Shown piece by piece: positions 18,008 through 27,155 of a DNA stretch of 64,000 nt; the first letter of the stretch is position 1, and each line of letters starts with the position of its first letter. The notes under the pieces are model-generated. The model was not told where the DNA came from and did not search any database. It worked only from the letters and a program-made list of their open reading frames with translations. This DNA comes from Saxibacter everestensis (GTDB lineage Bacteria; Actinomycetota; Actinomycetes; Actinomycetales; Brevibacteriaceae), in the NCBI RefSeq assembly GCF_025787225.1, contig NZ_CP090958.1, positions 3,024,550-3,088,549 of the forward strand. Direction: 5' to 3'. The position numbers and the translations under genes were made by a program.

Positions 18008-18143
18008 AAGTCGGGCTGACACCTCCAGGTGCGGTCCGAAATGTCCCGGCTGGCTTATCGGCGGGCGGAGACGGGCTTACCGACGCCGGCATCAGCGAAA
18101 CAGATCCGATGGTGAGTTCTCTTGCGTATGACGTTCTGAGGTT

Positions 18144-19397
18144 TCAGTTCTGGGTGAGTGCGGTACCGCGACGCCAGACCTGGCGAATGTTGAGCGTGTC
18201 GGAGATGTTCGCGGTCGGGTCGCCGTCGACGAGGAGCAGGTCGGCTCGACGGCCTTCCTGGATGCGCCCACGATCGTCGAGCCCGAAGCGACGGGCGGGC
18301 GTTGCGGTGGCGGCGCGGAGTGCCTCCAACGGGCTGAGGCCTGCCCGAACCAGCAACTGCAGCTCATGATGAACGCTGGCGCCGTGCGCCATCCCACCGA
18401 GAATCGGCAGTGGGAAAGAGACGTCGGTGCCGACGAGGATGTCCACACCGGCTTCATGTAGGGCCCTGACGGACGCGAGTACATCACCAAGGTTGCCCTG
18501 GGGGTATTTGTTGTAGCTACCGTGCAGGGTCGCGATCCATGCCTCGTCGAGCTTTGAACCGACTCGGGGATCGGCTGCGAATTCGGCGGCCGTGATCCCC
18601 ATCATTGAGGCATTCAGGACGATGCAGGGAACGACAAACGCACCGGATGCTGCGACCTGATCGATGATGGCAGGCGTGTGGGGCTGGTCCATGAACAGGT
18701 GCACCAACCCGTCGATACCGGCGTTTACGGCAGTCAGGGTGGCATCGACAGTGAGAGTGTGCGCCACTGTGAGGAGTTGGTGGCGGTGCGCCTCGGTGAC
18801 GCCTGCCATCACGACGTCATCACCCAGCAGCGGAAGTCCGGGCGCACCCTCGACTGTTCCGTCGTCGATCATGAACTTGATGTAATCCGACCCGGTCTCG
18901 GCAAGTTTGGGGATGAAGGCGACTGCTTCTTCGGGGGTTGTGGAGAACGGCATCACCACGTCGTCCCAGAGGCTCGCGCCCTCGCCGTCACCTGCGTCTT
19001 CCCACGGGGCCTGATCATTGTCCTCGTGATCGCCGCCCATGAGTTCACTCGGGTGGCCGCCGGGAGGGGTGATGCCGAATCCTGCCGAGCGCACGTCGGC
19101 AACACGGTCGTTGTTCGTGACATGATCGCGCTTGTTCTTGGTGGAGATGCCCTGCATCTCGAGCTCGGTAGTCACGCCGAACGTCAGCGCGAGTTCGAGT
19201 GCCTCGACGGAGGTGTGCACATGCGAATCGATGAGCCCGGGAAGCAGGGTCCCACCTGCCGCATCCACGATTCGTGCATCGCTCGGGATCCCTCCGCCGA
19301 CCGAGACGATGTCTGTTCCGTCGACCACCACGGTGGACGCTTCGAGCAGCCTCTCGCCATCGAAGATCCGGGCATTGATGATTGCAGTCTTCGTCAC
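18144..19397 (-). CDS. Amidohydrolase (imidazolonepropionase-like)
   Basis: A 417-residue metal-dependent hydrolase. The metal-binding motif GLIDSHVHTS is near residue 58, further His ligands lie in TVAHTLTVDA and DGLVHLFMDQPH, and the catalytic Asp is in ILVGTDVSFPLP. The C-terminal beta-sandwich reads GRIQEGRRADLLLVDGDP. I chose the GTG at 19397 because AAGGAA lies five bases upstream and translation from there begins directly with the conserved TAIINARIFDG. It is divergent from a TetR gene that may control it. Substrate unknown. Confidence 0.88.
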   Translation of the reverse strand: MTKTAIINARIFDGERLLEASTVVVDGTDIVSVGGGIPSDARIVDAAGGTLLPGLIDSHVHTSVEALELALTFGVTTELEMQGISTKNKRDHVTNNDRVADVRSAGFGITPPGGHPSELMGGDHEDNDQAPWEDAGDGEGASLWDDVVMPFSTTPEEAVAFIPKLAETGSDYIKFMIDDGTVEGAPGLPLLGDDVVMAGVTEAHRHQLLTVAHTLTVDATLTAVNAGIDGLVHLFMDQPHTPAIIDQVAASGAFVVPCIVLNASMMGITAAEFAADPRVGSKLDEAWIATLHGSYNKYPQGNLGDVLASVRALHEAGVDILVGTDVSFPLPILGGMAHGASVHHELQLLVRAGLSPLEALRAATATPARRFGLDDRGRIQEGRRADLLLVDGDPTANISDTLNIRQVWRRGTALTQN

Positions 19398-19520
19398 GGT
19401 AATTCCTTCGTCTCCTCGGGGCCGGCTGTCGACTCCGTATCCATCCGCTCCAAACGGCGCTCGCACAAATCTGGGTGCTGGTGCGCCCGGCTCGAACGAT
19501 ATGTAAAGCCTATGCGAAAA

Positions 19521-19550
19521 CGTAGTGACTACATAATTGCTATAGCTACG
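19521..19550. promoter_or_regulatory. Putative operator in divergent amidohydrolase/TetR promoter
   Basis: CGTAG (19521-19525) pairs with CTACG (19546-19550), and nested inside are GTAGTGACTAC and GCTATAGC. The AT-rich segment lies between the divergent genes at 19397 and 19589 and probably carries both promoters and the TetR binding site. Confidence 0.45.
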
Positions 19551-19588
19551 AAATAACAGTTGAGCCGCTTTTTGCTTAGTATTACTCC

Positions 19589-20155
19589 ATGGCAACTAGC
19601 GGTGGCTTGCGGGAGCGCAAACGAATACAAACCAAACAGGCCTTGCACGCCGCGGCGACCAAGCTATTCCTTGAGCGTGGATTCGATCAGGTCACAGTCG
19701 CCGAAATCGCCGAGGAAGCGAACGTTGCACTGACCACACTCTTCAAGTACTACCCAGGCGGCAAGGTCGCCCTGGTCTTCGATCGCGAAGAGGACCGCGA
19801 AGCGGAACTCGTCCGTGCGATCGAGCAGCGCCCGGACGATACCGACCCACTGGATGCTGTCGAAGCGTTCATGGTCAGCCGACTGCCATTCGGGGAAGAA
19901 GGCGGCCAGCGGGAAGATCTGTTGGCACTGATCTTCTCCACCCCGCAGCTACGGGCGCACGTTCGTCAGAAGTGGACCGATTGCGAGGACGCATTGGCGG
20001 CTGAATTGTCGAAGCATGAGGTACTCGCCGGCCCGTCCGTTCGGGCGCTGGCGCGGTTCATTCTCGAAAGCCCGGACATCGCGGCACGAGAATCATCGCC
20101 CAGTGCGACCCTGCAGACAATCTTTGCGAATCTTCGCCGTGGGTGGGGCCTCTAA
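19589..20155 (+). CDS. TetR family transcriptional regulator
   Basis: A 188-residue repressor with an N-terminal helix-turn-helix at about residues 14-60 (VTVAEIAEEANVALTTLFKY). The C-terminal ligand domain is not assignable to a subclass. It is transcribed divergently from the amidohydrolase at 18144, and the 190-bp gap holds nested palindromes, so it most likely controls that gene and itself. The ATG at 19589 is the only good start. Confidence 0.9.
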   Translation: MATSGGLRERKRIQTKQALHAAATKLFLERGFDQVTVAEIAEEANVALTTLFKYYPGGKVALVFDREEDREAELVRAIEQRPDDTDPLDAVEAFMVSRLPFGEEGGQREDLLALIFSTPQLRAHVRQKWTDCEDALAAELSKHEVLAGPSVRALARFILESPDIAARESSPSATLQTIFANLRRGWGL

Positions 20156-20279
20156 GGACGACTGAACTCGCGGCACGCTTCGAAGAGCAGCTGGGGCAGG
20201 TGTTTCCACGCTCCTTTGCGCGCCCGGCCCCAGCCTGTTTGCCCCGGATCATTTTGACGAGACGGCCTGAACCGGCGTA

Positions 20280-20295
20280 TATTCCAACTGGAATA
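20280..20295. promoter_or_regulatory. Putative PadR operator
   Basis: TATTCCA-AC-TGGAATA is a perfect 7-bp inverted repeat 55 bp upstream of the PadR start. It probably mediates autoregulation and control of the downstream efflux pump gene. Confidence 0.5.
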
Positions 20296-20350
20296 ATTCA
20301 TCCGGAGTAGCAAGCCTCGAACTGCTACCGTCCCGTTCGATTGGCCACCA

Positions 20351-20989
20351 GTGTCCGCATCTGACAAACCCACCCTCAATCCGATGAGCGTTTGCATTCT
20401 TGGGCTGCTCCGGGAACGTCCAATGCACCCCTACGAGATGTACCAGCTGAGCGTGCAGCGCCGTCAGGATCGCACCATCAAGTTGCGTCCCGGCTCGCTG
20501 TACCACGCTGTCGACCGGTTGGCCGCTCAGGGATTGATCCGCGCCACGGGCACCGAACGCTCAGGAAACCGCCCCGAACGCACAACGTATGAGATTACCG
20601 ACCAGGGCGTGGTGTCGCTGGGCGATCGGGTCGCCGAAATGTTGGAGGCGCCTGCCCGGGTCTACCCGGAATTCGTGGTGGCGATCGCCGAGGCGCACAC
20701 TCTGGATCGCCAGCGGACAATCGATCTCCTGGAGCGACGGATCGCGACCCTCATCGCCGAGCACCATGAGACTGTCAGTGCCATCGGGCAGATTAGGGGC
20801 AGACAACTTCCGGAGATGTTCTGGGTAGACCTCGGCTACCAGGAACATATGCGGGCCGCGGAACTCGAATGGCTGACTAGTTTGCTCGGTCGGCTCGCGT
20901 CCGGGGACATGCCCTGGATCGAGAACCTGCCCGACCTCAGCTTCGACGAGTCGCCCGGCAACGCCTGCATTTCAGCAAACAAAACTTAG
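20351..20989 (+). CDS. PadR family transcriptional regulator
   Basis: A 212-residue regulator. The PadR winged helix covers about residues 12-88, with LGLLRERPMHPYEMYQL and RPGSLYHAVDRLAAQGLI as the characteristic helices, and a C-terminal helical dimerisation domain follows. The start is a GTG at 20351; an internal ATG at codon 12 would remove no motif. The MFS efflux gene begins 23 bp downstream on the same strand, the standard PadR/drug-efflux pairing, so it is likely the pump's repressor. Confidence 0.9.
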   Translation: MSASDKPTLNPMSVCILGLLRERPMHPYEMYQLSVQRRQDRTIKLRPGSLYHAVDRLAAQGLIRATGTERSGNRPERTTYEITDQGVVSLGDRVAEMLEAPARVYPEFVVAIAEAHTLDRQRTIDLLERRIATLIAEHHETVSAIGQIRGRQLPEMFWVDLGYQEHMRAAELEWLTSLLGRLASGDMPWIENLPDLSFDESPGNACISANKT

Positions 20990-21012
20990 CAAGCAAGATT
21001 TAAGGACAAACA

Positions 21013-22518
21013 TTGGAAAACGTCACCCGCCCCTGGCCGGCGCTCTGGGCGCTGGTTCTCGGCTTCTTCATGATCCTGGTGGACAGCACCATCGTCTCGG
21101 TGGCGACGCCGGCCATCATGACCGGGCTGGAAGCCGACATCAACTCGGTCATCTGGGTCACTAGCGCCTATCTGCTCGCCTACGCGGTTCCGCTGCTGAT
21201 TACCGGCCGGCTCGGCGACCGGGTCGGACCGAAAAACCTCTACCTGGTCGGCCTGGTCACCTTCACCGCAGCCTCGGCTTGGTGCGGGTTCTCCGGGACG
21301 GTGGAAACTTTGATCGTCGCCCGGGTTCTGCAGGGGCTCGGCGCCGCGATGATGACGCCGCAGACTATGGCGGTCATAACCCGGATCTTTCCGCCGAACC
21401 GCCGTGGTTCGGCGATGGCGCTCTGGGGTTCGGTTGCCGGCGTCGCGACTCTGGTCGGGCCAATTCTCGGCGGCCTGCTCGTGGACTCGCTGGGCTGGGA
21501 GTGGATCTTCTTCATCAATGTGCCGGTTGGCATCGTCGGCTTCGTGCTGGCGTGGCGGCTCGTGCCGAAACTCAGCACGCACTCGCACAGCTTCGACGTC
21601 CTGGGCGTTGCGCTCAGCGCGATCGGCATGTTCTGCTTGGTCTTCGGCATCCAGGAGGGCGAGAGCTTCGACTGGGGCAGCATTGCCGGGCCGATTTCGG
21701 TCTGGGGCCTGATCATCGTCGGCATTGTCGTGCTCGTGGCATTCGTCATCTGGCAGCACTTCAACCGGCGGGAGCCGCTGCTGCCCCTGGGCCTGTTCCG
21801 GGATCGAAACTTCTCGCTGGCAAATGTCGGCATCACGACGATGGGCTTCGCCATCACCGCGATGGCGCTTCCGCTGATGCTCTATGCGCAGAACGTTCGC
21901 GGGCTCAGCCCGACCCAGTCGGCACTGATGCTGGCGCCGATGGCGATTATTTCCGGCGGTCTCGCACCGGTCACCGGCAAGCTGGTCGACCGGGTCAACC
22001 CGCGCTACATCGCGATCATCGGCTTCGTCAGCCTGCCGATCTCGCTCTTCTGGCTTGGCGCGATTCTGTCACCGGATGTCGTCATCTGGCAGCTCCTACT
22101 GCCGATCTCCCTGCTCGGCGTGGCGAATGCGGGCATCTGGGCGCCGCTATCGACCACGGCAACCCGTAATTTGCCGCCGGCCAAGGCCGGTGCCGGTTCG
22201 GGCGTGTACAACACCACCCGTCAGGTCGGAGCCGTTCTGGGAAGTGCGGCGATCGCGGCACTCATGCAGGCGCGAATCAGCGCGAATCTGCCCCAGGCGG
22301 CGAACGCCGCGCCTGGCAGCTCAGAACCTTCACTGGGTGGCGGCCAACTGCCGGAGGCACTCCGTGAAGGCTTCGCCACCGCAATGGGACAGTCGCTGTA
22401 CCTGCCGGCCGCGGTCGTCGTGATCGGCCTGGTCGCGGTGGCATTCTTCGCTAAGCCGTCCCCGCGTGGCTACGAGGCGCCAACGAAGGACCCGGTTCGC
22501 GAGAACGTCTCGAGCTGA
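21013..22518 (+). CDS. MFS drug efflux transporter, DHA2 (EmrB) family
   Basis: A 501-residue membrane protein with about 14 hydrophobic segments, the count typical of the DHA2 branch of drug:proton antiporters. Motif A appears as GRLGDRVGPKN after the second helix, and motif C-like GPILGGLLVD follows in helix 5. A TTG start at 21013 is preceded by AAGGACAAA at suitable spacing. It sits directly behind a PadR gene and is probably induced by the compound it exports; the substrate is unknown. Confidence 0.9.
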   Translation: MENVTRPWPALWALVLGFFMILVDSTIVSVATPAIMTGLEADINSVIWVTSAYLLAYAVPLLITGRLGDRVGPKNLYLVGLVTFTAASAWCGFSGTVETLIVARVLQGLGAAMMTPQTMAVITRIFPPNRRGSAMALWGSVAGVATLVGPILGGLLVDSLGWEWIFFINVPVGIVGFVLAWRLVPKLSTHSHSFDVLGVALSAIGMFCLVFGIQEGESFDWGSIAGPISVWGLIIVGIVVLVAFVIWQHFNRREPLLPLGLFRDRNFSLANVGITTMGFAITAMALPLMLYAQNVRGLSPTQSALMLAPMAIISGGLAPVTGKLVDRVNPRYIAIIGFVSLPISLFWLGAILSPDVVIWQLLLPISLLGVANAGIWAPLSTTATRNLPPAKAGAGSGVYNTTRQVGAVLGSAAIAALMQARISANLPQAANAAPGSSEPSLGGGQLPEALREGFATAMGQSLYLPAAVVVIGLVAVAFFAKPSPRGYEAPTKDPVRENVSS

Positions 22519-22536
22519 GCCGTTCCGGGCAAGCGG

Positions 22537-22575
22537 CCAACTCGCACATTTACCTTCAGCTGCGGTGCGAGTTGG
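22537..22575. terminator. Bidirectional hairpin between convergent MFS genes
   Basis: CCAACTCGCAC (22537-22547) is perfectly complementary to GTGCGAGTTGG (22565-22575). It lies between the stops of two convergent genes and overlaps the last codons of the second. There is no strong T-tract, as is common in actinobacterial terminators. Confidence 0.6.
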
Positions 22576-23866
22576 ACGCAGGCTCGGCGGCGCTTTCGGT
22601 CAGCGATGATCTGCGGCCGATCGCGACCGCCCGCACGCCCAGCAGAATGAGCGGGAGCAGGATAAGGGCTGCCATCAGGTTGATCCAGAGGAAGCCGCCG
22701 TTGGCCAGGACAGGCCCGGCCAGCGCCGCCATGATCGCGGCGCCGAAGTTCATCATTGCGTCGGACGCACCCTGCAACGGCACCCTCGCTTCCTCATCGA
22801 TGGACTGATTCAGCAGCGCAGAACCGCCGATCAGACAGCATGACCAGCCGAGACCGAGAATACCGAGCGCGATACTGATCCGCCCCATACTGCTGTGTCC
22901 GGACGTCGCATCCAGCAGACCAACCACGATCGCGATCGCGAAGATCCCGGCACCGGTCAATGCGGTGGTTCGCGCCCCTATCTTGTCCGCCAACCAGCCG
23001 AACAGCGGACTGGCGGCATACATGCCCAGCACGTGAACGCTGATCACGATTCCCACAAGTTCCAGCGACATACCACCGTGGTTCATATGAATCGGGGTCA
23101 TCACCATTACGGACACCATCATCATGTGGCCGCCGATAATGGTCACCAGCGCGAAGAGCGCGTTCGGACGCGAAATTGCCTCACGCAGGGCCTGAGCCGT
23201 GCCCACCGGCTTACCCGGTTCAACGGGTACGGACGACGCCACCGTGTCACCTGCCTGCGCTGGACGCCGGGATGAGGGGACCGATGTTCGCAGGCAGGCA
23301 ACGACAAGTGCCGCGAGCCCGAATGAGACAACCGCGAACAGATACGGCCCGACAAGATGGTTCATGCCGAGCAGTTGCCCCAGCCGGCTGCCCGGTTCCG
23401 AAAGGTTGGGCCCTGCCACCGTGCCGAGCGTGGTCGCCCAGACCACTATCGACATCGCCCGGGCCTGGGTAGCCGGCGGTGCGAGCTCGGCAGCCGCATA
23501 ACGTGACTGCAGGCCGGCCGCCGTCGCCGACCCGAAACACAGCATGCCGATGAGCAGCAGCCAGAACTGGGTGGAGGCGGCGGCAAGCAGGATGATTGCC
23601 GCGCCGAGCGCGCCGATGCCGAATCCGATGGTCAGCGCCCACCGGCGGCTGTGTCGTCCGGCCATCCGGGCCAGCGGCATCGCGACCAGCCCCGCGCCGA
23701 GCACAGTCGCCGTTTGCCCGAAGCCGGCGGCAGACGTCGTTCCCGATACTTCTTCGGACAGCAATCCGCCGACGGCCACGCCGGAGGCGATCCCGACGCC
23801 GGAGAACAACTGGGCGACGATCAGCAGCGCCTGATTGCGCCTGAAATGATGCACCGTACTCGTCAT
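22556..23866 (-). CDS. MFS transporter
   Basis: A 436-residue transporter with about 12 hydrophobic segments and a central hydrophilic loop (around residues 196-225). The motif RMAGRHSRRWALT after helix 2 is a recognisable, slightly diverged MFS motif A. It starts 4 bp after the stop of the nucleoside hydrolase gene on the same strand. Co-transcription suggests uptake or release of a nucleoside or its products, but this is inference; the subfamily is not clear. Confidence 0.85.
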   Translation of the reverse strand: MTSTVHHFRRNQALLIVAQLFSGVGIASGVAVGGLLSEEVSGTTSAAGFGQTATVLGAGLVAMPLARMAGRHSRRWALTIGFGIGALGAAIILLAAASTQFWLLLIGMLCFGSATAAGLQSRYAAAELAPPATQARAMSIVVWATTLGTVAGPNLSEPGSRLGQLLGMNHLVGPYLFAVVSFGLAALVVACLRTSVPSSRRPAQAGDTVASSVPVEPGKPVGTAQALREAISRPNALFALVTIIGGHMMMVSVMVMTPIHMNHGGMSLELVGIVISVHVLGMYAASPLFGWLADKIGARTTALTGAGIFAIAIVVGLLDATSGHSSMGRISIALGILGLGWSCCLIGGSALLNQSIDEEARVPLQGASDAMMNFGAAIMAALAGPVLANGGFLWINLMAALILLPLILLGVRAVAIGRRSSLTESAAEPASNSHRS

Positions 23867-23869
23867 CCT

Positions 23870-24901
23870 TCAGCCCACCTCTCGTGCGAGGGCGGCTATC
23901 CGGCCGATCATGTGGCTGAAGAACGCCGCCGGATCCGTGTCGGTCACGACGGCAACGTTTGGTTCGCGTCCCCACATCCCCCGCCAGTCCGCGATCGTCG
24001 AGCCGCGAGTGAGAGTGCCGAGCAGTTCCACGTCGACCACGGCAGGCGTCGTCACCGCAATTTCGGGGTGCAGTGCGACGGCAGCCGCGAACGGATCGTG
24101 CATATGCGCAAGATATCCCTGGCCGTGGTCCTGATGGAACTCCAGGTAGAAGCGGACTGCGTCCGAGACGTGCCGCACTACCGCGTTGGATGCCGTCGAG
24201 CGTCGTCCGCGTTCGTCTTCGGCCCGGAGCCACTCGAACTCGTGGCATCCGGCCAGTTCGGCCAACTGATGGATGTGCGCGGGCAGCATCTCGATTCGTT
24301 CGGTCACGTCGAGCGGGCACAACAGCGGCCGCCGTTCTTCGGGTAGACCGGAGAACGCGGCAAAGACGATCTGCGCGGCCTCCGGATCTACCGAAACGTT
24401 CCACTCCGCCGTCGGAAAGGTATTGCCGGGATGATTAAGCGCGCCGCCCATTACGACAAGCCGGCGCAGCAGCGACGGCAATTCCGGCTCGATTTTCAGC
24501 GCCAGGGCAAGGTTGGTCAACGGGCCGGTCACCAGGCCGATGACTTCGCCCGGGTGCCTGCGGGCGGCATCGATCCAGACCTCGGTGGCGTGCCGGTCCG
24601 AAAGTGTCCGGCGCGGCGGGTCAAGCTCCGCATAGCCAATTCCCTGCGGTCCGTGGGTTTCCTCGGTGGTCCGCAGCGGCTCAACCAGCGGGATCTCAGA
24701 ACCAAGCGCGACCTCGATGTCCGACGCCGAGCAAAGCTCCAACCAGGCAAGGTTGTTGATCGCTACCTGGCGCGCGCCTACATTGCCTGCGGTGCAGGTG
24801 ATGCCAAGGATTTCGGCCTCTGGAGATGCCAGCAGGTACAGCAGCGCGAGGGAGTCGTCTATCCCGGTGTCAACGTCGACAAGAAGCTTGGTTTTCGGCA
24901 C
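23870..24901 (-). CDS. Nucleoside hydrolase (IunH family)
   Basis: A 343-residue ribonucleoside hydrolase that should release free base and ribose. The diagnostic calcium-binding DxDxxxDD motif, DVDTGIDDS, is at residues 9-17. The segment LVTGPLTNLALAL and the C-terminal HDPFAAAVALHP region supply further active-site residues. A GTG at 24901 is the start. The MFS gene downstream is only 3 bp away, so the pair forms a probable nucleoside-salvage unit. Base preference cannot be told from the sequence. Confidence 0.92.
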   Translation of the reverse strand: MPKTKLLVDVDTGIDDSLALLYLLASPEAEILGITCTAGNVGARQVAINNLAWLELCSASDIEVALGSEIPLVEPLRTTEETHGPQGIGYAELDPPRRTLSDRHATEVWIDAARRHPGEVIGLVTGPLTNLALALKIEPELPSLLRRLVVMGGALNHPGNTFPTAEWNVSVDPEAAQIVFAAFSGLPEERRPLLCPLDVTERIEMLPAHIHQLAELAGCHEFEWLRAEDERGRRSTASNAVVRHVSDAVRFYLEFHQDHGQGYLAHMHDPFAAAVALHPEIAVTTPAVVDVELLGTLTRGSTIADWRGMWGREPNVAVVTDTDPAAFFSHMIGRIAALAREVG

Positions 24902-25037
24902 AGTCTTAGCTTGCCACGCTGCTGCGACCCAGGGCAGGTGTGCCCTGTCTTACATGGGTAGTAAGGCATAAAGGCGCGTGAGGCGCGGTTAGATGAGGAG
25001 GCGCAGTAAGCGCAATCGCGGATGTGGAGGAACTTTG

Positions 25038-25295
25038 ATGGAACACCTGCCCGAAGCCGGCAAAGTCACGATGTTTTCGACGACCTGGTGTGGCTACTGC
25101 CGTCGCCTGAAGACCCAAATGGATGCCGCCGGCATCGAGTACGCGGAAGTCAACATCGAGGAAGTCCCGGGCACGGCAGAGTTTGTCGAGGAAGTAAACG
25201 GCGGCAACCAGACAGTTCCCACGCTGCTCTTTCCGGACGGCACTTCGGCGACAAATCCATCGCTTGCCGATGTCAAGCAACGTCTCGGCGCGTAA
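25038..25295 (+). CDS. Mycoredoxin-like glutaredoxin
   Basis: An 85-residue thioredoxin-fold oxidoreductase with the active site TWCGYC at residues 16-21 and the cis-proline motif TVPTLLF near residue 60. The CGYC motif is typical of actinobacterial mycoredoxin-1, which reduces mycothiol mixed disulfides. I chose the ATG at 25038 because GGAGGAAC stands just upstream; a longer frame from 24993 adds a basic stretch of no value. The oxidoreductase gene follows after 27 bp. Confidence 0.9.
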   Translation: MEHLPEAGKVTMFSTTWCGYCRRLKTQMDAAGIEYAEVNIEEVPGTAEFVEEVNGGNQTVPTLLFPDGTSATNPSLADVKQRLGA

Positions 25296-25322
25296 TCAAC
25301 CGGTAGTTTCAGGAGTACAGAT

Positions 25323-26336
25323 ATGACAGACAGCCAACAGATCCTACTTGCCTCCAGGCCCTCCGGCGAGCCGACGCAGCAGGACTTCCGATTCGAATCC
25401 ACTGCCCTGCCCGAACCGCAGGAAGGCGAGGTCCTGCTCGGGGTGAAATACCTTTCGCTCGACCCCTATATGCGTGGCCGGATGAGCGCGGCAAAATCGT
25501 ACGCCGCGCCGGTGGAGGTGGGTGACGTGATGGAAGGCGGCACGGTCGCCGAGGTGCTCAGCTCGAAGTCTGACTCGTTGAGCGAAGGCGACCTCGTCCT
25601 GTCGTACTCCGGTTGGCAGTCTCATGCCGTTGAGAAAGCGTCCGCTGTCCGAAAGCTGGACGACAACGGACTCTCGCCGTCGACGGCGCTCGGGGTGCTC
25701 GGAATGCCTGGGTTCACCGCATACGCCGGACTGCTCGAACTCGGAAAGCCCAAACCCGGCGAGACCGTCGTCGTTGCCGCCGCAAGCGGACCGGTTGGGT
25801 CAGCTGTCGGCCAGATAGCCAGGCTCAAGGGCGCCCGGGCGGTGGGCATCGCCGGCGGACCGGAGAAGTGCCGATACGTCAAGGAAGAGCTCGGTTTCGA
25901 TGAGGTCGTTGATCATCGCGACCCCGACTTCGAGGCGAATCTCGCCGCTGCGACGCCTGACGGCATCGATGTCTATTTCGAGAACGTAGGCGGCCACGTA
26001 TGGGACGCGGTGTTTCCCAGACTGAACACATTCGCCAGGGTGCCCGTGTGCGGGCGGATCGCGCACTACAACGACACGAGCGCGCCAGAGGGCCCCGACA
26101 AGCTGCCGCGGTTCTTCAGCGATGTTCTGTCGAAGAGCCTGACGATCCGCGGGTTCATCCAGACCGAGTTCGTCCCCACCATGTTCGCTGACTTCCGGCG
26201 CGACATGTCGGCATGGGTGAGGTCCGGCGAGGTGAAGTACCGCGAAGACGTGGTCAAGGGACTGGATAATGCGCCCGACGCGTTCATCGGCATGCTGAAG
26301 GGCAAGAACTTCGGCAAGCTCGTTATCGAGGTATAG
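25323..26336 (+). CDS. NADP-dependent oxidoreductase, MDR (leukotriene B4 dehydrogenase/CurA type)
   Basis: A 337-residue zinc-independent medium-chain reductase. The N-terminal substrate domain holds LSLDPYMRGRMS, and the nucleotide-binding fold begins with VVVAAASGPVGSAVGQIARLKGA, where the Ala-Ala-Ser-Gly form of the glycine motif is typical. FENVGGHVWDAVFPRLN and CGRIAHYN are hallmark motifs of the YncB/CurA enone and alkenal reductases. It probably reduces double bonds of alpha,beta-unsaturated carbonyls. A terminator hairpin follows at 26362. Confidence 0.92.
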   Translation: MTDSQQILLASRPSGEPTQQDFRFESTALPEPQEGEVLLGVKYLSLDPYMRGRMSAAKSYAAPVEVGDVMEGGTVAEVLSSKSDSLSEGDLVLSYSGWQSHAVEKASAVRKLDDNGLSPSTALGVLGMPGFTAYAGLLELGKPKPGETVVVAAASGPVGSAVGQIARLKGARAVGIAGGPEKCRYVKEELGFDEVVDHRDPDFEANLAAATPDGIDVYFENVGGHVWDAVFPRLNTFARVPVCGRIAHYNDTSAPEGPDKLPRFFSDVLSKSLTIRGFIQTEFVPTMFADFRRDMSAWVRSGEVKYREDVVKGLDNAPDAFIGMLKGKNFGKLVIEV

Positions 26337-26361
26337 CCGCGGTGCTCGCGGCATAGTTCAC

Positions 26362-26395
26362 GGCCCGTCACCGGATATTGTCCGGCTGGCGGGCC
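26362..26395 (+). terminator. Hairpin terminator after the MDR gene
   Basis: GGCCCGTC-A-CCGGA and TCCGG-C-TGGCGGGCC form a long GC-rich stem around a TATTG loop, 26 bp after the MDR stop. No T-run follows, as is common for this phylum. Confidence 0.65.
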
Positions 26396-26472
26396 GTTCG
26401 GGTTAGCGGCCGGGCTTTCGTTGGTCGGGTGACAGTCGGTTTAGCGGGCCCTCGGTTAGCGCAGCCTTCGGA

Positions 26473-26886
26473 TTAGCGGCCGTCGATCCCGGCCAGGGTG
26501 AGAATTACCCGCAGGCCTTCCGGAGTGCCCGGCCAATGCCGCCGGACCGGCGCAACCCCGGCCCGTCTGATCACCGAACGCAATATCCAGGCCACCACGA
26601 TGGCGTCATCCGCGTATCCGATCACCGGGAGAAAGTCCGGCACCAGGTCGATCGGCAGGATCAGATAGATGAGCAGCGCGAACAGCCGGGCCCGCACACC
26701 TGCCGGCAAAGACTTGTCTGCGGCGAGGCGCCGGACCAGCCTGAGCAAATCAGGCAGCAGGCGCAGCGCGTCTTTCATCGTGATGGTTTCCGGATGCTTG
26801 CGCGCATACAGCCACAGCATGAGCAGCATCACTACGTAGACCAGCAGAAGTCCGCCGAGGACGCCGAGTATGGCTTCCCGCCACAT
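26473..26886 (-). CDS. YkvA/DUF1232 membrane protein
   Basis: A 137-residue protein with an N-terminal membrane helix (about residues 5-25) and a C-terminal DUF1232 domain, recognised by LPAGVRARLFALLIYLILPIDLVPDFLPVIGYADD-type sequence (pattern: ILPIDLVPDFLPVIGYADD near residue 90). DUF1232 function is not established. I chose the ATG at 26886 because AAAGGACC lies upstream; a frame starting at 26910 adds eight unlikely residues. Confidence 0.85.
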   Translation of the reverse strand: MWREAILGVLGGLLLVYVVMLLMLWLYARKHPETITMKDALRLLPDLLRLVRRLAADKSLPAGVRARLFALLIYLILPIDLVPDFLPVIGYADDAIVVAWILRSVIRRAGVAPVRRHWPGTPEGLRVILTLAGIDGR

Positions 26887-27005
26887 GTTGCAGGTCCTTT
26901 CGTGCGACACCTCGAACTTTACTCGGCTGAGGTGGGGCGGCTTGCCCGGCGACTAAAAGTGCGGCAACGCTGACCGCGTGTGAGGGCGGAGGCGATCGAA
27001 GTCAT

Positions 27006-27068
27006 CCCACGCGGCCGGGGAGCGCTCGAACATGCAGCCTACGGATTAGAAGGTTGGGGTTGCGTGGG
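27006..27068 (-). other. tRNA-Arg(UCU)-like fragment, possible integration scar
   Basis: Read on the minus strand this contains CTTCTAATCCGTAGGC, matching an Arg anticodon loop (TCT) and following bases, then TGCATGTTCGAG, like a T-arm. It is closed by CCCACGC / GCGTGGG. No D-arm is present, and neither the T-stem nor the anticodon stem pairs properly, so it cannot be a working tRNA. Integrative elements commonly leave or duplicate the anticodon-to-T-arm part of tRNA genes; that origin is inferred. Confidence 0.4.
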
Positions 27069-27071
27069 GAG

Positions 27072-27106
27072 ACACAAAAAAGAAAAGCCCGTGGGCCGGC
27101 GGCCCA
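27072..27106 (-). terminator. Intrinsic terminator on the minus strand
   Basis: On the minus strand TGGGCC-GCC-GGCCCA is followed by CGGGCTTTTCTTTTTTG, a stem with a strong T-tract. No convincing minus-strand gene ends just before it, so it may belong to a lost gene of the presumed mobile element. Confidence 0.65.
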
Positions 27107-27155
27107 ATCCAAAGAGACGCCGACATCGAATTAACAAGGAGAGGATGACGCGAAA

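Noticed and set aside
17366-18143. SAM or other known riboswitch upstream of the ABC operon
   Set aside because: I looked for the conserved core motifs and did not find them; the Cys leader peptide is a better explanation for a sulfur response.
27006-27068. A functional tRNA gene
   Set aside because: The T-stem and anticodon stem do not pair and there is no D-arm; only the conserved core sequence is present.
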